A stretch of DNA of 64,000 bases from Jeotgalibacillus sp. R-1-5s-1 (lineage in GTDB: Bacteria; Bacillota; Bacilli; Bacillales; Jeotgalibacillaceae), in NCBI RefSeq assembly GCF_004405105.1, contig NZ_SORW01000002.1, positions 310,001-374,000 of the forward strand. Direction: 5' to 3'. The translations under genes were made by a program, and so were the position numbers. Under the pieces are notes generated by a model. The model worked only from the letters and a program-made list of their open reading frames with translations. It was not told where the DNA came from and did no database searches. Numbering within the stretch: position 1 is the first letter of the stretch; each line of letters starts with the position of its first letter. Positions 1 through 9,502 of the stretch are shown in pieces.

Positions 1-706
1 CGCGTTCTGCCATAACTTCGACCGGCATACAGCCTTCGAAGTATATTTCCTTTTCGAATTCTTTTAAAGGTACAACCTCTGCTTCAATGAGTGCATCGTA
101 GAAACGGTTGAATTCCTCCTCTGTCATCGGGCAATTTAAATAAGCCGCTTCACCTTTATCATATCTTGATTTCAAGTAAACTTTGTCCATATCAATGCTG
201 TCTTTTTCAATGATTGGAGCTGCTGCATCATAAAAATATAAATATTCTTCCCCTGTCAGTTCCTTCAGGCTGGCTGCAAGTCCCTCTGTCGTAAGCGGTC
301 CTGTTGCGATAATAGTCGGACCTTCCGGAATCTCTGTGATCTCTTCAGAGTAAACCGTTACGTTCGGGTGATTTTTTACTTTTTCCGTTACATGACCGGC
401 AAATTCATGACGATCAACAGCCAGCGCTCCTCCTGCCGGCACTGAACTTGCATCAGCTGCTGAGATGATAATGGAATTCAGGTGACGCATTTCTTCTTTC
501 AATACACCTACAGCATTTGTCAGCGTGTTTGCCCGCAGTGAGTTACTGCAAACAAGCTCAGCAAATTTATCTGTATGATGGGCCGGCGTCTGTCTGACCG
601 GTCTCATCTCATACAGGTTCACTTTAATACCGCGTTCAGCCAGCTGCCATGCCGCTTCACTTCCCGCGAGTCCTGCTCCTACTACTGTTACCGTTTGCTC
701 TGTCAT
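1..706 (-). CDS. trmFO: TrmFO, folate-dependent tRNA U54 methyltransferase (partial)
   Basis: This is the N-terminal 235 codons of the FAD- and methylenetetrahydrofolate-dependent enzyme that makes ribothymidine at position 54 of tRNA in the cytoplasm. The protein opens [20 protein letters not shown], an FAD-binding GxGxxG Rossmann motif, followed by the family stretches [15 protein letters not shown] and CSNSLRAN. The start at 706 follows an AGGAGG ribosome site. The gene runs off the window edge, so roughly the last 200 residues of a family that is usually about 435 long are missing. It follows topA in the same direction, as in B. subtilis. The identification is secure from the motifs and the order. 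Confidence 0.95.
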   Translation of the reverse strand, partial: MTEQTVTVVGAGLAGSEAAWQLAERGIKVNLYEMRPVRQTPAHHTDKFAELVCSNSLRANTLTNAVGVLKEEMRHLNSIIISAADASSVPAGGALAVDRHEFAGHVTEKVKNHPNVTVYSEEITEIPEGPTIIATGPLTTEGLAASLKELTGEEYLYFYDAAAPIIEKDSIDMDKVYLKSRYDKGEAAYLNCPMTEEEFNRFYDALIEAEVVPLKEFEKEIYFEGCMPVEVMAER

Positions 707-751
707 GTTTATTTCCTCCTATTTGGAAACAGCCGGGTAAACAAGAAAGAG

Positions 752-772
752 CCTGACGGAGAAACCGTCAGG
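752..772 (-). terminator. Hairpin terminator after topA
   Basis: Perfect 8-bp stem CCTGACGG/CCGTCAGG with a short loop lies 8 bases past the topA stop. On the minus strand it is followed by a loose T-rich tract (CTCTTTCTTGTTT). The opposite flank is also T-rich in the plus sense. It would separate topA from trmFO, but the tail is imperfect and read-through is possible. Confidence 0.6.
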
Positions 773-780
773 ACACTTTT

Positions 781-2862
781 TTATACCTGCTGTTCTTCTT
801 TATAGTCACAATTTGGACATTGAATCTGATTGCCCTTTTTCAATTTCTTCTCTATAAGAGTTTCATTACATTTTGGACATTGTCTGTCCACAGGCTTATC
901 CCACGATAGATATTCACACTCAGGGTAGCGGTCACAGCCAAAGAAGATACGGTTTTTCTTACTCTTACGTTCAATGACGTTACCTTCTTTACATTTTGGA
1001 CACTTTACACCTATTTCTTTTACAATCGGCTTTGTATTCCGGCAGTCAGGGAAGTTACTGCAAGCCATAAACCTTCCGTAACGGCCCATTTTGATGACCA
1101 TCGGGTTGCCGCATTCCTCACAGTCTTCTCCTGCATATTCATCCTTGATTTCAACTTTTTCCATTTCCTGCTCGGCTTTTTCAAGGTGAACCTCAAAGTC
1201 CTTATAAAATTCATCGATGATCTTAATCCATTGTATCTGACCTTCTTCCACATCATCAAGGTCTTTCTCCATTTTTGCAGTGAATTCCACATCAATGATT
1301 TCCGGGAAGAATTCCACGATGAGATCCAATACTATCTCACCCAGTTCTGTCGGGACAAAACGTTTGTTGTCCAATGAAACATATCCTCTTTTTTGAATAG
1401 TGTCAAGCGTTGGCGCATAGGTTGAAGGACGTCCTATTCCAAGCTCTTCAAGTGTTTTAACTAAACGGGCCTCGGTATAACGTGGAGGTGGCTGAGTAAA
1501 GTGCTGCTTCGGTTCAATCTCATCAGATAAAACCGTTTCGCCTTCCTTCAGATCAGGAAGGAAATTTTCTTTTTCCTCAGCCTGATCATCGCTTCCTTCT
1601 ATATATACCTTCATAAAACCCGGGAATTTTACTTTTGATCCGCTGGCTCTGAATTGAACATCACCATTCAGCAGGTCTACACTCATGGTGTCCATTACGG
1701 CAGGTGCCATCTGGCTGGCGACAAAACGCTCATAAATCAGTTTATAAAGACGATACTGGTCCCGCGACAAGTATTGTTTCACATCACCAGGTGTTCTCAG
1801 TGCACTCGTTGGTCGGATCGCTTCGTGGGCATCCTGAGCATTGTTTTTCTTTTTTGCCGTCTTCGGCTGTTCTGAAGCGAGAAACTCTTTTCCGTATTGT
1901 TCTTCAATAATACCTGATGCTTCCTGTTTAGCGACTTCAGAAATACGGGTGGAGTCTGTTCTCATATAAGTGATCAGACCAACCGTACCTTCTTTCTTGC
2001 TCAGTTCAATCCCTTCATACAACTGCTGGGCAAGCATCATTGTTTTTCTCGCCCTGAAGTTCAACTTTCTTGCAGCTTCCTGCTGAAGTGACGATGTAAT
2101 AAATGATGGTGCAGGATTTCGTTTACGCTCTTTTTTCGTCACGCTGTTAACGGTAAACTTTTTACCCTTCATTTTAGCGAGAACCGCTTTTACATCCTCT
2201 TCACTGGAGAGCTTTTCTTTTTTACCGTTCAAGCCGTAAAAAGAAGCCTGAAAATCCTTTGTGCCTTTTTTAAGCTGACCATCAATCGTCCAGTATTCTT
2301 CAGGCTGGAAGTTTTTAATTTCGTTTTCACGGTCGATAATAAGGCGCACAGCTACCGATTGAACGCGTCCGGCGCTCAGTCCTTTTTTAACTTTTTTCCA
2401 AAGAATCGGACTGATGTTATACCCTACAAGGCGGTCGAGGATCCGTCGAGCCTGCTGTGCATCAACACGGTCCATATCGATCTTTCTCGGATGTTTAAAT
2501 GATTCCTTTATTGCTTCTTTTGTAATTTCGTTAAACACGACACGGCATTCTGAATCAAGATCAAGATCGAGGCTGTGTGCGAGATGCCACGCAATTGCTT
2601 CCCCTTCTCTATCGGGGTCGGCCGCGAGAAAGACGCGTTTCGCTTTTTTGGCTGCTGTCTTTAATTCTTTTAAAACAGGACCTTTACCACGAATGGTAAT
2701 ATACTTCGGTTCATACTCATGTGTAACATCCACACCCATCTGACTTTTCGGAAGGTCCCGTACATGTCCCATTGATGCTTTAACTTTATATTTCTTACCT
2801 AAATACCGCTCAATTGTTTTAGCTTTGGCGGGTGATTCTACAATTACTAAAAAATCTGCCAT
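781..2862 (-). CDS. topA: DNA topoisomerase I (type IA)
   Basis: Relaxes negative supercoils by cutting one DNA strand through a tyrosine. The Toprim domain is at the N-terminus ([17 protein letters not shown], and [13 protein letters not shown] near residue 85). The active-site tyrosine is in [12 protein letters not shown] near residue 300. Three tetra-cysteine zinc ribbons end the protein (CEECGNP...CSNFPDC, CPKCKEG...CDRYPEC, CPKCNET...CPNC). I place the start at MADFLV, 2862, because AGGGAGGATTATTA precedes that ATG; the longer frame to 2886 would begin inside this ribosome site. The product of 693 residues matches the roughly 691 of B. subtilis. It sits between dprA and trmFO, the usual order, and has its own promoter. 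Confidence 0.97.
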   Translation of the reverse strand: MADFLVIVESPAKAKTIERYLGKKYKVKASMGHVRDLPKSQMGVDVTHEYEPKYITIRGKGPVLKELKTAAKKAKRVFLAADPDREGEAIAWHLAHSLDLDLDSECRVVFNEITKEAIKESFKHPRKIDMDRVDAQQARRILDRLVGYNISPILWKKVKKGLSAGRVQSVAVRLIIDRENEIKNFQPEEYWTIDGQLKKGTKDFQASFYGLNGKKEKLSSEEDVKAVLAKMKGKKFTVNSVTKKERKRNPAPSFITSSLQQEAARKLNFRARKTMMLAQQLYEGIELSKKEGTVGLITYMRTDSTRISEVAKQEASGIIEEQYGKEFLASEQPKTAKKKNNAQDAHEAIRPTSALRTPGDVKQYLSRDQYRLYKLIYERFVASQMAPAVMDTMSVDLLNGDVQFRASGSKVKFPGFMKVYIEGSDDQAEEKENFLPDLKEGETVLSDEIEPKQHFTQPPPRYTEARLVKTLEELGIGRPSTYAPTLDTIQKRGYVSLDNKRFVPTELGEIVLDLIVEFFPEIIDVEFTAKMEKDLDDVEEGQIQWIKIIDEFYKDFEVHLEKAEQEMEKVEIKDEYAGEDCEECGNPMVIKMGRYGRFMACSNFPDCRNTKPIVKEIGVKCPKCKEGNVIERKSKKNRIFFGCDRYPECEYLSWDKPVDRQCPKCNETLIEKKLKKGNQIQCPNCDYKEEQQV

Positions 2863-2906
2863 TAATAATCCTCCCTGGAGGTTCACGTAACGAATTTGTT
2901 ATGTGT

Positions 2907-2936
2907 ACTATATGAGTTCGTTTTTCACTTTGTCAA
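2907..2936 (-). promoter_or_regulatory. Sigma-A-type promoter of topA
   Basis: On the minus strand TTGACA (2936-2931) is followed after 18 bases by TATAGT (2912-2907), about 45 bases ahead of the topA start. This near-consensus pair suggests topA is transcribed separately from dprA. The rest of the 2863-3103 gap is AT-rich and I see nothing else in it. Confidence 0.75.
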
Positions 2937-3103
2937 TGTTTTTTACTTTAAAATGCCCAATAATCCTTAAATGACCGGTTTTGTTAGCGGTTACACATCA
3001 TTTTTATGAGTCGAATTCCTTCTTATGTGATTTTTCCGGTCTGAGACACAATGTAAACTATATTTTTTTAAAATGCAACTCTTTTTATCATATTAATGGA
3101 AAA

Positions 3104-3961
3104 TTAAAACCATTCTTCAAAGATATCAGCGGCAGATACGACCGGTTTAGCACCGGATTTTATGAGGAAATTCGTGCCTGCTGAAAGGGGATGAAAGACA
3201 GAACCCGGTAGTGCAAAAATGTCTCTTCCCTCCTCCAACGCCCGATCAACCGTAATCATGGATCCGCTCTTCAGCGCTGCCTGCGTCACAAATATGCCTT
3301 TTGATAAACCTGCAATAATCCGGTTTCTCATTGGGAAGTGGTGTCGTGCAGGCTTCTGGTAAGGCGGGTACTCTGATAAAATCAGCTGATCCTGCTCCAT
3401 TTTTTTATAAAGCGCTTCGTTTGAAGACGGATATTGATGTGAAAACCCGCTTCCCATTACGCCGATTGTTTTTCCGCTTAACGCTGCCACATGAGCCGCT
3501 CCATCTGCCCCTGCGGCCAAACCGCTTACAATACAGATCCCCTTAGACAGCAGTTCCGGAATGATTTGCCGCAACGCTCTGGCGGAGTATTCGTCGGCTT
3601 TTCTTGCTCCTACAACGCCGAGCATAGCCGGCGATGACAAATGTCCGGAATCCCCTTTTACGTAAAGTAACGCAGGTGCATCATAGATTTCTCTCAGCTG
3701 ATTTGGGTAAATCTCATCATAGATGGTGATAAAGGAGGCATGGCAGGAGGATAAATGGTTGAGGATATCTTGTGGTGAATGCTTTTGAGTGTATTGATGC
3801 AGATTTTCAATCTGCTGAGCCGTAAATTGAATCTCAGCCGGGGGACGTAACGGGTGATCAAAAAGGGGGTCTGAACGGAGCCATTTTAAGAGCTGCTGAT
3901 TACTGAAAATTTGACTGTAGTGAATGTACACTACATTTTCATAAAAGGATTTCGGATACAT
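3104..3961 (-). CDS. dprA: DprA/Smf, DNA-processing protein A
   Basis: DprA binds incoming single-stranded DNA and loads RecA during natural transformation. The Rossmann-like fold is visible from about residue 110: GVVGARKADEYSARAL, VSGLAAGADGAAH, GSGFSHQYPSSNEAL and the conserved block ending RHHFPMRNRIIAGLS. The protein is 285 residues, close to the 297 of B. subtilis, with a divergent N-terminal extension. The start at 3961 follows AAGGAGAAGCGT. It lies between sucD and topA, as in relatives. Its presence suggests competence genes exist elsewhere, but nothing here proves that the strain is transformable. Confidence 0.95.
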   Translation of the reverse strand: MYPKSFYENVVYIHYSQIFSNQQLLKWLRSDPLFDHPLRPPAEIQFTAQQIENLHQYTQKHSPQDILNHLSSCHASFITIYDEIYPNQLREIYDAPALLYVKGDSGHLSSPAMLGVVGARKADEYSARALRQIIPELLSKGICIVSGLAAGADGAAHVAALSGKTIGVMGSGFSHQYPSSNEALYKKMEQDQLILSEYPPYQKPARHHFPMRNRIIAGLSKGIFVTQAALKSGSMITVDRALEEGRDIFALPGSVFHPLSAGTNFLIKSGAKPVVSAADIFEEWF

Positions 3962-3989
3962 ACGCTTCTCCTTCCGTATTCAAAATAAA

Positions 3990-4020
3990 TAAATAGAGCT
4001 GACCGTGCCAGCTCTATTTA
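3990..4020 (-). terminator. Intrinsic terminator of sucCD
   Basis: A perfect 12-bp stem, TAAATAGAGCTG/CAGCTCTATTTA, follows the sucD stop codon and is trailed on the minus strand by an AT-rich TTTATTTTG tail. It separates sucCD from dprA. Confidence 0.85.
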
Positions 4021-4025
4021 CCTTA

Positions 4026-4928
4026 TTAATGAGTCTTACATTTATCGTAAAGACCTTTTTCTTTTAATACTTTAATGAGTGTTTCACCCATTACTGAAGG
4101 CGTTTCAGCAACGGCAATTCCGCATTCGTTCATGACGCGGATTTTTTCTTCAGCAGTACCTTTACCGCCTGAAATAATCGCACCAGCGTGACCCATACGC
4201 TTTCCTGGAGGCGCAGTTGCACCACCGATGAAGCCAACAACCGGTTTTGTCATATTTGCTTTTACCCACTCAGCCGCTTCTTCTTCAGCTGTTCCGCCGA
4301 TTTCACCGATCATGATAACAGCTTCTGTTTCAGGGTCGTTGTTAAACGCCTCAAGTACGTCGATAAAGTTCGTTCCGTTTACAGGATCTCCACCAATACC
4401 CACTGCTGTAGATTGACCGATTCCTTCCTGTGAAAGCTGGTGAACCGCCTCATACGTAAGTGTTCCTGAACGGGAAACGACACCTACATGGCCTTTTGTA
4501 TGAATGTAGCCTGGCATAATACCGATTTTACACTCATCCGGTGTGATGACACCAGGACAGTTAGGACCAACCAGACGTGTCTTTTTGCCTTCCATGAAAC
4601 GCTTTACTTTAATCATGTCATTTACCGGAATGTGCTCTGTAATACAGATCGCCATATCAAGCTCTGCATCTACACACTCTAAAATAGCGTCTGCTGCAAA
4701 TGGTGCCGGAACGTAAATAACGGATACGTTTGCTCCTGTTGCTTTAACCGCTTCTTCCACAGTATTAAATACCGGTACGCCTTCCGCTTCAGTGCCACCT
4801 TTACCAGGTGTTACACCTGCTACGATCTGCGTGCCGTACTCAAGCATCTGCTTCGTATGGAATAAGGCTGTAGAGCCCGTGATTCCCTGAACTAGAACTT
4901 TTGTATTCTTATCAATAAAAACACTCAT
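4026..4928 (-). CDS. sucD: Succinyl-CoA synthetase, alpha subunit
   Basis: Alpha subunit of the TCA-cycle enzyme that converts succinyl-CoA to succinate with nucleotide phosphorylation; it binds CoA and carries the phosphohistidine. A CoA-binding N-terminal Rossmann domain ([19 protein letters not shown]) is followed by [10 protein letters not shown] and the active-site histidine block [13 protein letters not shown] near residue 250. It has 300 residues, the normal family length. The start at 4928 follows CAGGGAGCATAA. It is 18 bases downstream of sucC and co-transcribed with it. Confidence 0.97.
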   Translation of the reverse strand: MSVFIDKNTKVLVQGITGSTALFHTKQMLEYGTQIVAGVTPGKGGTEAEGVPVFNTVEEAVKATGANVSVIYVPAPFAADAILECVDAELDMAICITEHIPVNDMIKVKRFMEGKKTRLVGPNCPGVITPDECKIGIMPGYIHTKGHVGVVSRSGTLTYEAVHQLSQEGIGQSTAVGIGGDPVNGTNFIDVLEAFNNDPETEAVIMIGEIGGTAEEEAAEWVKANMTKPVVGFIGGATAPPGKRMGHAGAIISGGKGTAEEKIRVMNECGIAVAETPSVMGETLIKVLKEKGLYDKCKTH

Positions 4929-4946
4929 TTATGCTCCCTGCCTTTC

Positions 4947-6107
4947 TCAGCCTACAAGTTCCACGATCTTTTGAGCGCCGTCTGCCATTGTTCCTGCAGC
5001 AACGATATCAAGATCTGACTCATTTAGAATTTTCTTACCAAGTTCAACGTTTGTTCCTTCAAGACGAACAACAAGAGGTACTTTAAGGCCTACCTGTTTC
5101 GCTGCCTCAACAACACCTTCTGCAATAATGTCACACTTCATAATTCCACCGAAAATGTTAACGAAAATTCCTTTTACATTTTCATCTGAAAGGATGATTT
5201 TGAACGCTTCGGTAACCTTCTCTGCTGTTGCACCGCCCCCAACATCAAGGAAGTTGGCCGGGTCTCCACCGTAATGTTTGATAATGTCCATCGTTGCCAT
5301 CGCAAGTCCGGCACCATTAACCATACAGCCGATATTCCCATCAAGTGAAATGTAGCTTAAGTCATATTTAGATGCTTCGATTTCCTTTGCATCCTCTTCA
5401 TCAAGATCACGGAATTCCATGACATCTTTCTGACGGTAAAGCGCGTTTGCATCGAAGTTAAGCTTCGCATCAAGTGCCATTACGTTACCGTCTCCAGTTG
5501 TAACAAGCGGATTAATTTCCGCGATTGAACAATCCTTTTCGATAAACATTTTGTAAAGTCCAAGCATGAACTTAACCGCTTTATTTACAAGCTCTTTAGG
5601 AATGTTGATATTAAACGCTACACGACGCGCCTGGAATGCTGTAAGACCAACAACCGGATCAATCGTTTCACGGAAGATTTTTTCAGGAGTCGCTTCTGCC
5701 ACTTCTTCAATTTCCGTGCCGCCCTCTTCTGATGCCATCAAAGTAATACGTGATGTTGCACGGTCTAATACTAAACCGATGTAGTATTCTTTTTTGATGT
5801 CGCATCCTTCTTCGATAAGTAAGCGCTTAATTTCTTTTCCTTCAGGACCCGTCTGGTGCGTCACCAGCGTTTTTCCTAAAAGTTCTTTTGCATATGTACG
5901 AACCTCATCCAGACTTTTTGCGATTTTTACACCGCCAGCTTTACCGCGGCCGCCTGCATGGATCTGAGCTTTTACAACCGTTACTGATGAACCAAGCTCT
6001 TTTGCTGCTTCAACAGCCTCTTTAGGCGTGAATGCTACGTAACCTCTTGGAACGGATACCCCATATTTTCTGAGGAGTTCCTTTCCCTGATACTCGTGGA
6101 TATTCAT
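4947..6107 (-). CDS. sucC: Succinyl-CoA synthetase, beta subunit
   Basis: Beta subunit of succinyl-CoA synthetase. The N-terminal ATP-grasp fold ([33 protein letters not shown]) binds nucleotide, and the C-terminal flavodoxin-like part holds the [13 protein letters not shown] and GTNVELG loops. I place the start at MNIHEYQ, 6107, preceded by GGAGGATGGAAC. An open frame continues upstream to 6176 but passes through the promoter and lacks family similarity. The product of 386 residues matches B. subtilis (385). It is the first gene of sucCD. Confidence 0.97.
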   Translation of the reverse strand: MNIHEYQGKELLRKYGVSVPRGYVAFTPKEAVEAAKELGSSVTVVKAQIHAGGRGKAGGVKIAKSLDEVRTYAKELLGKTLVTHQTGPEGKEIKRLLIEEGCDIKKEYYIGLVLDRATSRITLMASEEGGTEIEEVAEATPEKIFRETIDPVVGLTAFQARRVAFNINIPKELVNKAVKFMLGLYKMFIEKDCSIAEINPLVTTGDGNVMALDAKLNFDANALYRQKDVMEFRDLDEEDAKEIEASKYDLSYISLDGNIGCMVNGAGLAMATMDIIKHYGGDPANFLDVGGGATAEKVTEAFKIILSDENVKGIFVNIFGGIMKCDIIAEGVVEAAKQVGLKVPLVVRLEGTNVELGKKILNESDLDIVAAGTMADGAQKIVELVG

Positions 6108-6139
6108 GTTCCATCCTCCTATCAAACTCTTTTGAAAAT

Positions 6140-6181
6140 AGACTGCGCTTTCATTGTATAGAATGACAGAGGTCATGTCTA
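6140..6181 (-). promoter_or_regulatory. sucC promoter with spacer dyad and cre-like site
   Basis: On the minus strand TAGACA (6181-6176) and TACAAT (6158-6153) are 17 bases apart. The spacer contains the dyad ATGAC-N4-GTCAT (6163-6176), abutting the -35. Overlapping the -10 and start region, ATGAAAGCGCAGTCT (6154-6140) fits the degenerate CcpA cre consensus WTGNAANCGNWNNCW at every fixed position. Catabolite control of sucCD is therefore a reasonable inference; the dyad's partner protein is unknown. Confidence 0.6.
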
Positions 6182-6230
6182 CTATTTAAGGCGATCTTGT
6201 GAAAAAAGACACAAATAACTGAAAAGTCAG

Positions 6231-6280
6231 AAAAAAACAAGGTCCGATCATACATTATTGTCTATGACCGGACCCTGTTT
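6231..6280 (-). terminator. Terminator after the FlhB-tail-like gene
   Basis: Long hairpin whose arms (CAGGGTCCGGTCATA and TATGATCGGACCTTG on the minus strand) pair with few mismatches, followed by TTTTTTTC. It ends the rnhB-ylqG-ylqH transcript before sucC. Confidence 0.85.
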
Positions 6281-6288
6281 TTATTCAC

Positions 6289-6564
6289 TTATTGTTTTTT
6301 CTGCTGATCAAGTCTGTAGATGAACGCAAACACTTCTGCAACTGCCTGATATAGATCATCCGGGATCGCTTCATTCAGCTCCAGCTGGCCGAGAAGCTCA
6401 ACAAGTGATTCATCCTGCTGTACAGGAACCTGATGCTCATTTGCTTTCTCAATAATTGCCTCTGCAAGCTTCCCCTTTCCTTTTGCTGTTACGACCGGCG
6501 CCAGCTGCTGATCAGATTTATACGTAAGTGCGACTGCCTGCAATCGTTTATTTTTTTCATTCAT
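6289..6564 (-). CDS. FlhB cytoplasmic-tail-like protein (YlqH type)
   Basis: A 91-residue stand-alone protein resembling the C-terminal cytoplasmic domain of the flagellar/type III export gate FlhB. Visible family features are QAVALTYKSD at the start, APVVTAKGKGKLAEAI, HQVPVQQDESLVELLGQL and AIPDDLYQAVAEVFAFIYRL. It begins just after where FlhB has its self-cleaving NPTH, which is absent, along with all membrane segments. It corresponds to B. subtilis YlqH (about 93 residues). The start overlaps the stop of the preceding FliK-like gene by 4 bases, so the two are translationally coupled. The function is not established. In flagellar systems FliK meets exactly this FlhB domain to switch export substrates, so the pairing is suggestive. 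Confidence 0.8.
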   Translation of the reverse strand: MNEKNKRLQAVALTYKSDQQLAPVVTAKGKGKLAEAIIEKANEHQVPVQQDESLVELLGQLELNEAIPDDLYQAVAEVFAFIYRLDQQKKQ

Positions 6565-8369
6565 GCTTTGTAATCCACCTTATGATAGCCGGTAAGCAGT
6601 ACATCTTCTGCAGGACTGATGATTGGCGGATCCACTTCACCTGCTACGTGGAATTTGACTGTGGACAGCTGATAACCCATTTGATTCAGTGCCTCTTTTA
6701 AGACTGGTACGAGTGGCTCAGCAAGTTCATCAAGTCCCGTATGTTCATTATAAATATCAAGCGTGATGACACGGTTTTGAACATTCATATCAATGACACT
6801 TTCCTTTAACTCTTTCAGCGTAATGTAAAACAGCACCCTTGCGAAATCCGGATCCAGCTGCCCTGATGCCTTCTTTCTGCCACTCCACTGCATGATCACA
6901 TCAGACTGCTGGTTCCCAAGGTGCATTGGAAACTGCATCAGCAGCTGCTGCATCGGACCATTATCAGTGGAAAAAAGCTGCATGCCGTTTAAGCGGCTGA
7001 CCAGTGTTTCAGCACTTTCCCTGACAGAAGCCGGTTGTGCGGTATCCGCAATCAGTGATAAAAGTTGAGGCTTTAATGCTTCTGCCGCTTTTTCAGGTGG
7101 CAGTGTCTGATTCAAAAGCCTCGCTTCATAATCAATCCCGGTTGCCTGAATCAGCTGCTTTAATACGTGCATAAAGGAGTGACTGCTTCCCTGAGTACCG
7201 AGCAGTGACTGCGTTTCAGCAAGGGCAGCTGTGACTACAGGCGGCTGTCCGGCAGTATGAGCCCCCTCCGGTAACAATTGTCTGACCAGCGGCATGATTG
7301 AATCAGGCATTTGGGGTATGAGGTGCTGCACGGTTAACAAAGGCGCACCTGGTTTGATTTGCTGCAGCGCAGACTGTGCCTGAATAAAAAGCTGTGCAGC
7401 CTGCTGAATTCCTGCTGATGAAACGGATGTTCCTGAAACGAGTGAGACTGCCTGCTGAATCTGCTGCAACTGTTCAGGTTTTGAAACGGGTAATGACTGA
7501 AATTCCCTTTGTAAAGCCATTAAACCCTGCCATAACCGGTTGGCCTGTACATTGGGACTTTGTGCATTCCCTGTACCATGTGAAGGCAGTGTAAGCCCGC
7601 TTAAAACAGGTGTACCGGCTCCTTTTTCAATCAGTACACCAAGATTTTTAAGTACTTCAACTGCCTGATTTCTCTGCGGGTGCTGGCTATCTAAAGCTCT
7701 TTCAAGCAATCGTTGTACAAATTGCTCAGATACCGCCTTCTGATAGGGAGCGTCAATTGTCTGAAGCGTGCGGCTCAGAGCGGGTCTGTCACTGCTTTGC
7801 AAGGCTTCAGCCAGCTGATTAACAAGCGCAGTAACAGGAGATCTCGCAGCTTCATTTGCACTGGATGCTGCCTGAAAGACAGGTGCTTTAAAAGGAAGAT
7901 CTTTTGATGCCATCCATTTTAAAACAGACAGAGCCTCTGTTTTATTTCCTGCTGCTGCTAAAAAAGAAGCTGCAGCCGTTACTTTTTCCGCGGTCACCGG
8001 CCATTTATTTTCAAACATACTCGTTAGAAGCTGTCTCAGCTCCTTATTATCATTCAACTGAAGAGACTGAAGCAGAGCGGTTACAGTCTGGCGCGTACTT
8101 TCCCCTGGTGTCTGGTTACCGACAGGTTTAACACTGATTTCCCGCCCGTCATTTGTAACCTGGAGCCACCTTGCTTCTCCTTCAGAAAAAACAGCGTCCA
8201 GCTTCACTAAATGAGTCCGGTTACCGATCTGTACTTCAGCTGTCTGATTAGGCATCAGCCGGCTGATTTTTCCATAAACAATCTGACCGTCTTTCAGCGT
8301 CTGATTTCGTTCCGACTGAGGCGCAGGAACTTGCGCACGTGTCTGGCCGGTTATATGTGATGAGGGCAT
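6561..8369 (-). CDS. FliK-like, Gln-rich protein (YlqG type)
   Basis: A 602-residue hypothetical protein, the positional counterpart of B. subtilis YlqG. The N-terminal 70 residues look like a small beta domain (GQIVYGKISRLMPNQTAEVQ). The long middle is rich in Gln, Ala, Ser and Leu and looks helical or low-complexity. The last 100 residues (LDPDFARVLFYITLKELKE, RVITLDIYNEHTGLDEL, LKEALNQMGYQLSTVKF) resemble the C-terminal domain of the flagellar hook-length protein FliK. There is no signal peptide or membrane helix. The start at 8369 has GAGGAG 10 bases upstream. It is 6 bases after rnhB and overlaps the FlhB-tail-like gene. The FliK relation is inferred from domain pattern only. Confidence 0.7.
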   Translation of the reverse strand: MPSSHITGQTRAQVPAPQSERNQTLKDGQIVYGKISRLMPNQTAEVQIGNRTHLVKLDAVFSEGEARWLQVTNDGREISVKPVGNQTPGESTRQTVTALLQSLQLNDNKELRQLLTSMFENKWPVTAEKVTAAASFLAAAGNKTEALSVLKWMASKDLPFKAPVFQAASSANEAARSPVTALVNQLAEALQSSDRPALSRTLQTIDAPYQKAVSEQFVQRLLERALDSQHPQRNQAVEVLKNLGVLIEKGAGTPVLSGLTLPSHGTGNAQSPNVQANRLWQGLMALQREFQSLPVSKPEQLQQIQQAVSLVSGTSVSSAGIQQAAQLFIQAQSALQQIKPGAPLLTVQHLIPQMPDSIMPLVRQLLPEGAHTAGQPPVVTAALAETQSLLGTQGSSHSFMHVLKQLIQATGIDYEARLLNQTLPPEKAAEALKPQLLSLIADTAQPASVRESAETLVSRLNGMQLFSTDNGPMQQLLMQFPMHLGNQQSDVIMQWSGRKKASGQLDPDFARVLFYITLKELKESVIDMNVQNRVITLDIYNEHTGLDELAEPLVPVLKEALNQMGYQLSTVKFHVAGEVDPPIISPAEDVLLTGYHKVDYKA

Positions 8370-8375
8370 GTGTCA

Positions 8376-9143
8376 TCATCTCCTCTTGGCAGCTATAGAT
8401 TTTACAGGCTCAAACGATAATCTGTGAATGTCAGTTGGTCCGTACTTATGTAAAGCTTCTACATGCTGTTTCGTACCGTATCCTGCGTGTTTGTCAAAGC
8501 CAAATTCAGGGAACCGTTCGGCAGCATGTTCCATCAGCCTGTCTCTGGTTACCTTGGCAACAATTGAAGCCGCAGCGATACTGACACTTTTTGCATCGCC
8601 TTTTATGATAGATTCCTGTGAAATTGGAATCTGGAGCTCAACAGCATCAATTAAAGCATGGTCAGGCTGGCTTTTTAATTGCGTCAATGCCATTTCCATC
8701 GCTTTTTTTGAGGCATTTAAAATATTGATTTGATCGATTTCCTCAGCCTCTATGATCCCAATCCCTACGTCTGCATGATTCATAATTTCTAAAAAAAACA
8801 TCTCTCTTTGTACACGCCCGATCTTTTTGGAATCATTAAGACCCGGGAGATAAAAGTCTTCAGGAAGGATGGCGGCTGCAGCTACTACTGGTCCGGCAAG
8901 AGGACCTCGGCCTGCTTCGTCCACACCAGCTATCAGCCTTTTGCCATTGGATTTCGCATCATTTTCATAGCGCAGCATCTGTTCGTACTGTTCCTTTAAC
9001 TCCTGAGCTCTGTGCTGCTTTTTTGTGTGTCTTTCAACAAGGGCAATTGCACCTTTTCGTGTATCCTGTAACAGTTCGGCGGGAATTGGCTGATCCTCAT
9101 TAAGTGAATCGAGGATTTTCCGCCATTCTTTTATTGATGTCAT
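8376..9143 (-). CDS. rnhB: Ribonuclease HII
   Basis: Cuts RNA in RNA-DNA hybrids and removes misincorporated ribonucleotides from DNA. Catalytic acidic residues are in AGVDEAGRGPLAGPVVAA (near residue 75) and ALIDAVEL; the family block GDAKSVSIAAASIVAKVTRD follows. I choose the ATG at 9143, with AAAGGTG 7 bases upstream; this gives 255 residues, the same as B. subtilis. The frame is open 12 codons further to 9179 without a good ribosome site. It leads a probable transcript with the FliK-like and FlhB-tail-like genes. Confidence 0.96.
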   Translation of the reverse strand: MTSIKEWRKILDSLNEDQPIPAELLQDTRKGAIALVERHTKKQHRAQELKEQYEQMLRYENDAKSNGKRLIAGVDEAGRGPLAGPVVAAAAILPEDFYLPGLNDSKKIGRVQREMFFLEIMNHADVGIGIIEAEEIDQINILNASKKAMEMALTQLKSQPDHALIDAVELQIPISQESIIKGDAKSVSIAAASIVAKVTRDRLMEHAAERFPEFGFDKHAGYGTKQHVEALHKYGPTDIHRLSFEPVKSIAAKRR

Positions 9144-9189
9144 CGTTGTCACCTTTCTTCTTATATCGGCTCGTTTCATTTAAAATAAA

Positions 9190-9211
9190 GACTCCCTTTT
9201 TAGAGGGAGCC
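9190..9211 (-). terminator. Terminator downstream of rbgA and repeat copy A
   Basis: Stem GGCTCCCT/AGGGAGTC (one G-T pair) on the minus strand is followed by TTTATTTT. It sits beyond repeat copy A, so a transcript leaving rbgA would contain the whole element before terminating here. Confidence 0.75.
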
Positions 9212-9237
9212 TTTAAAGGGTATTGCAAGTATCAACC

Positions 9238-9502
9238 GTGCCGGGTCATTCCTTCGCTTTCCTTTGTCTAGCTGTGGCGGGCAGGGACTAGCAAACTTCC
9301 CGTCCCCTCGTCCGATAAGTCAACATCAGCTCACTGCGTTCGCTGTGTTTCCTTTATCTCCGTTGGGGCCAGTCCAGTTTGTACGTCCCTAAACACCCGT
9401 CTCCGCTTTTCCAAGGCCGCGCGGTGAGCCAGCTAGTGCTCCGCACTACGCTGTCTCACCTGTCGCTTCTCTGCCGCAGGAGTCTAAGGAATGACCCGGC
9501 AC
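9238..9502. repeat. Interspersed structured repeat, copy A (265 bp)
   Basis: Begins and ends with a perfect 17-bp inverted repeat, GTGCCGGGTCATTCCTT (9238-9254) and its complement (9486-9502). Inside are a core with paired arms AGGGAC/GTCCCT (9283-9288 with 9385-9390) and CAAAC/GTTTG (9392 side at 9292-9296 with 9377-9381), and a 3' hairpin GGTGAG...CTCACC at 9423-9460. It shares TTCGCTTTCCTTTGTCTAGC and the 3' hairpin module with copy B, and its core with copy D. It fills the rbgA-rnhB gap; the remaining 9503-9694 is AT-rich and shows nothing convincing. Whether it is a non-autonomous mobile element or an RNA is unknown. Confidence 0.85.
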
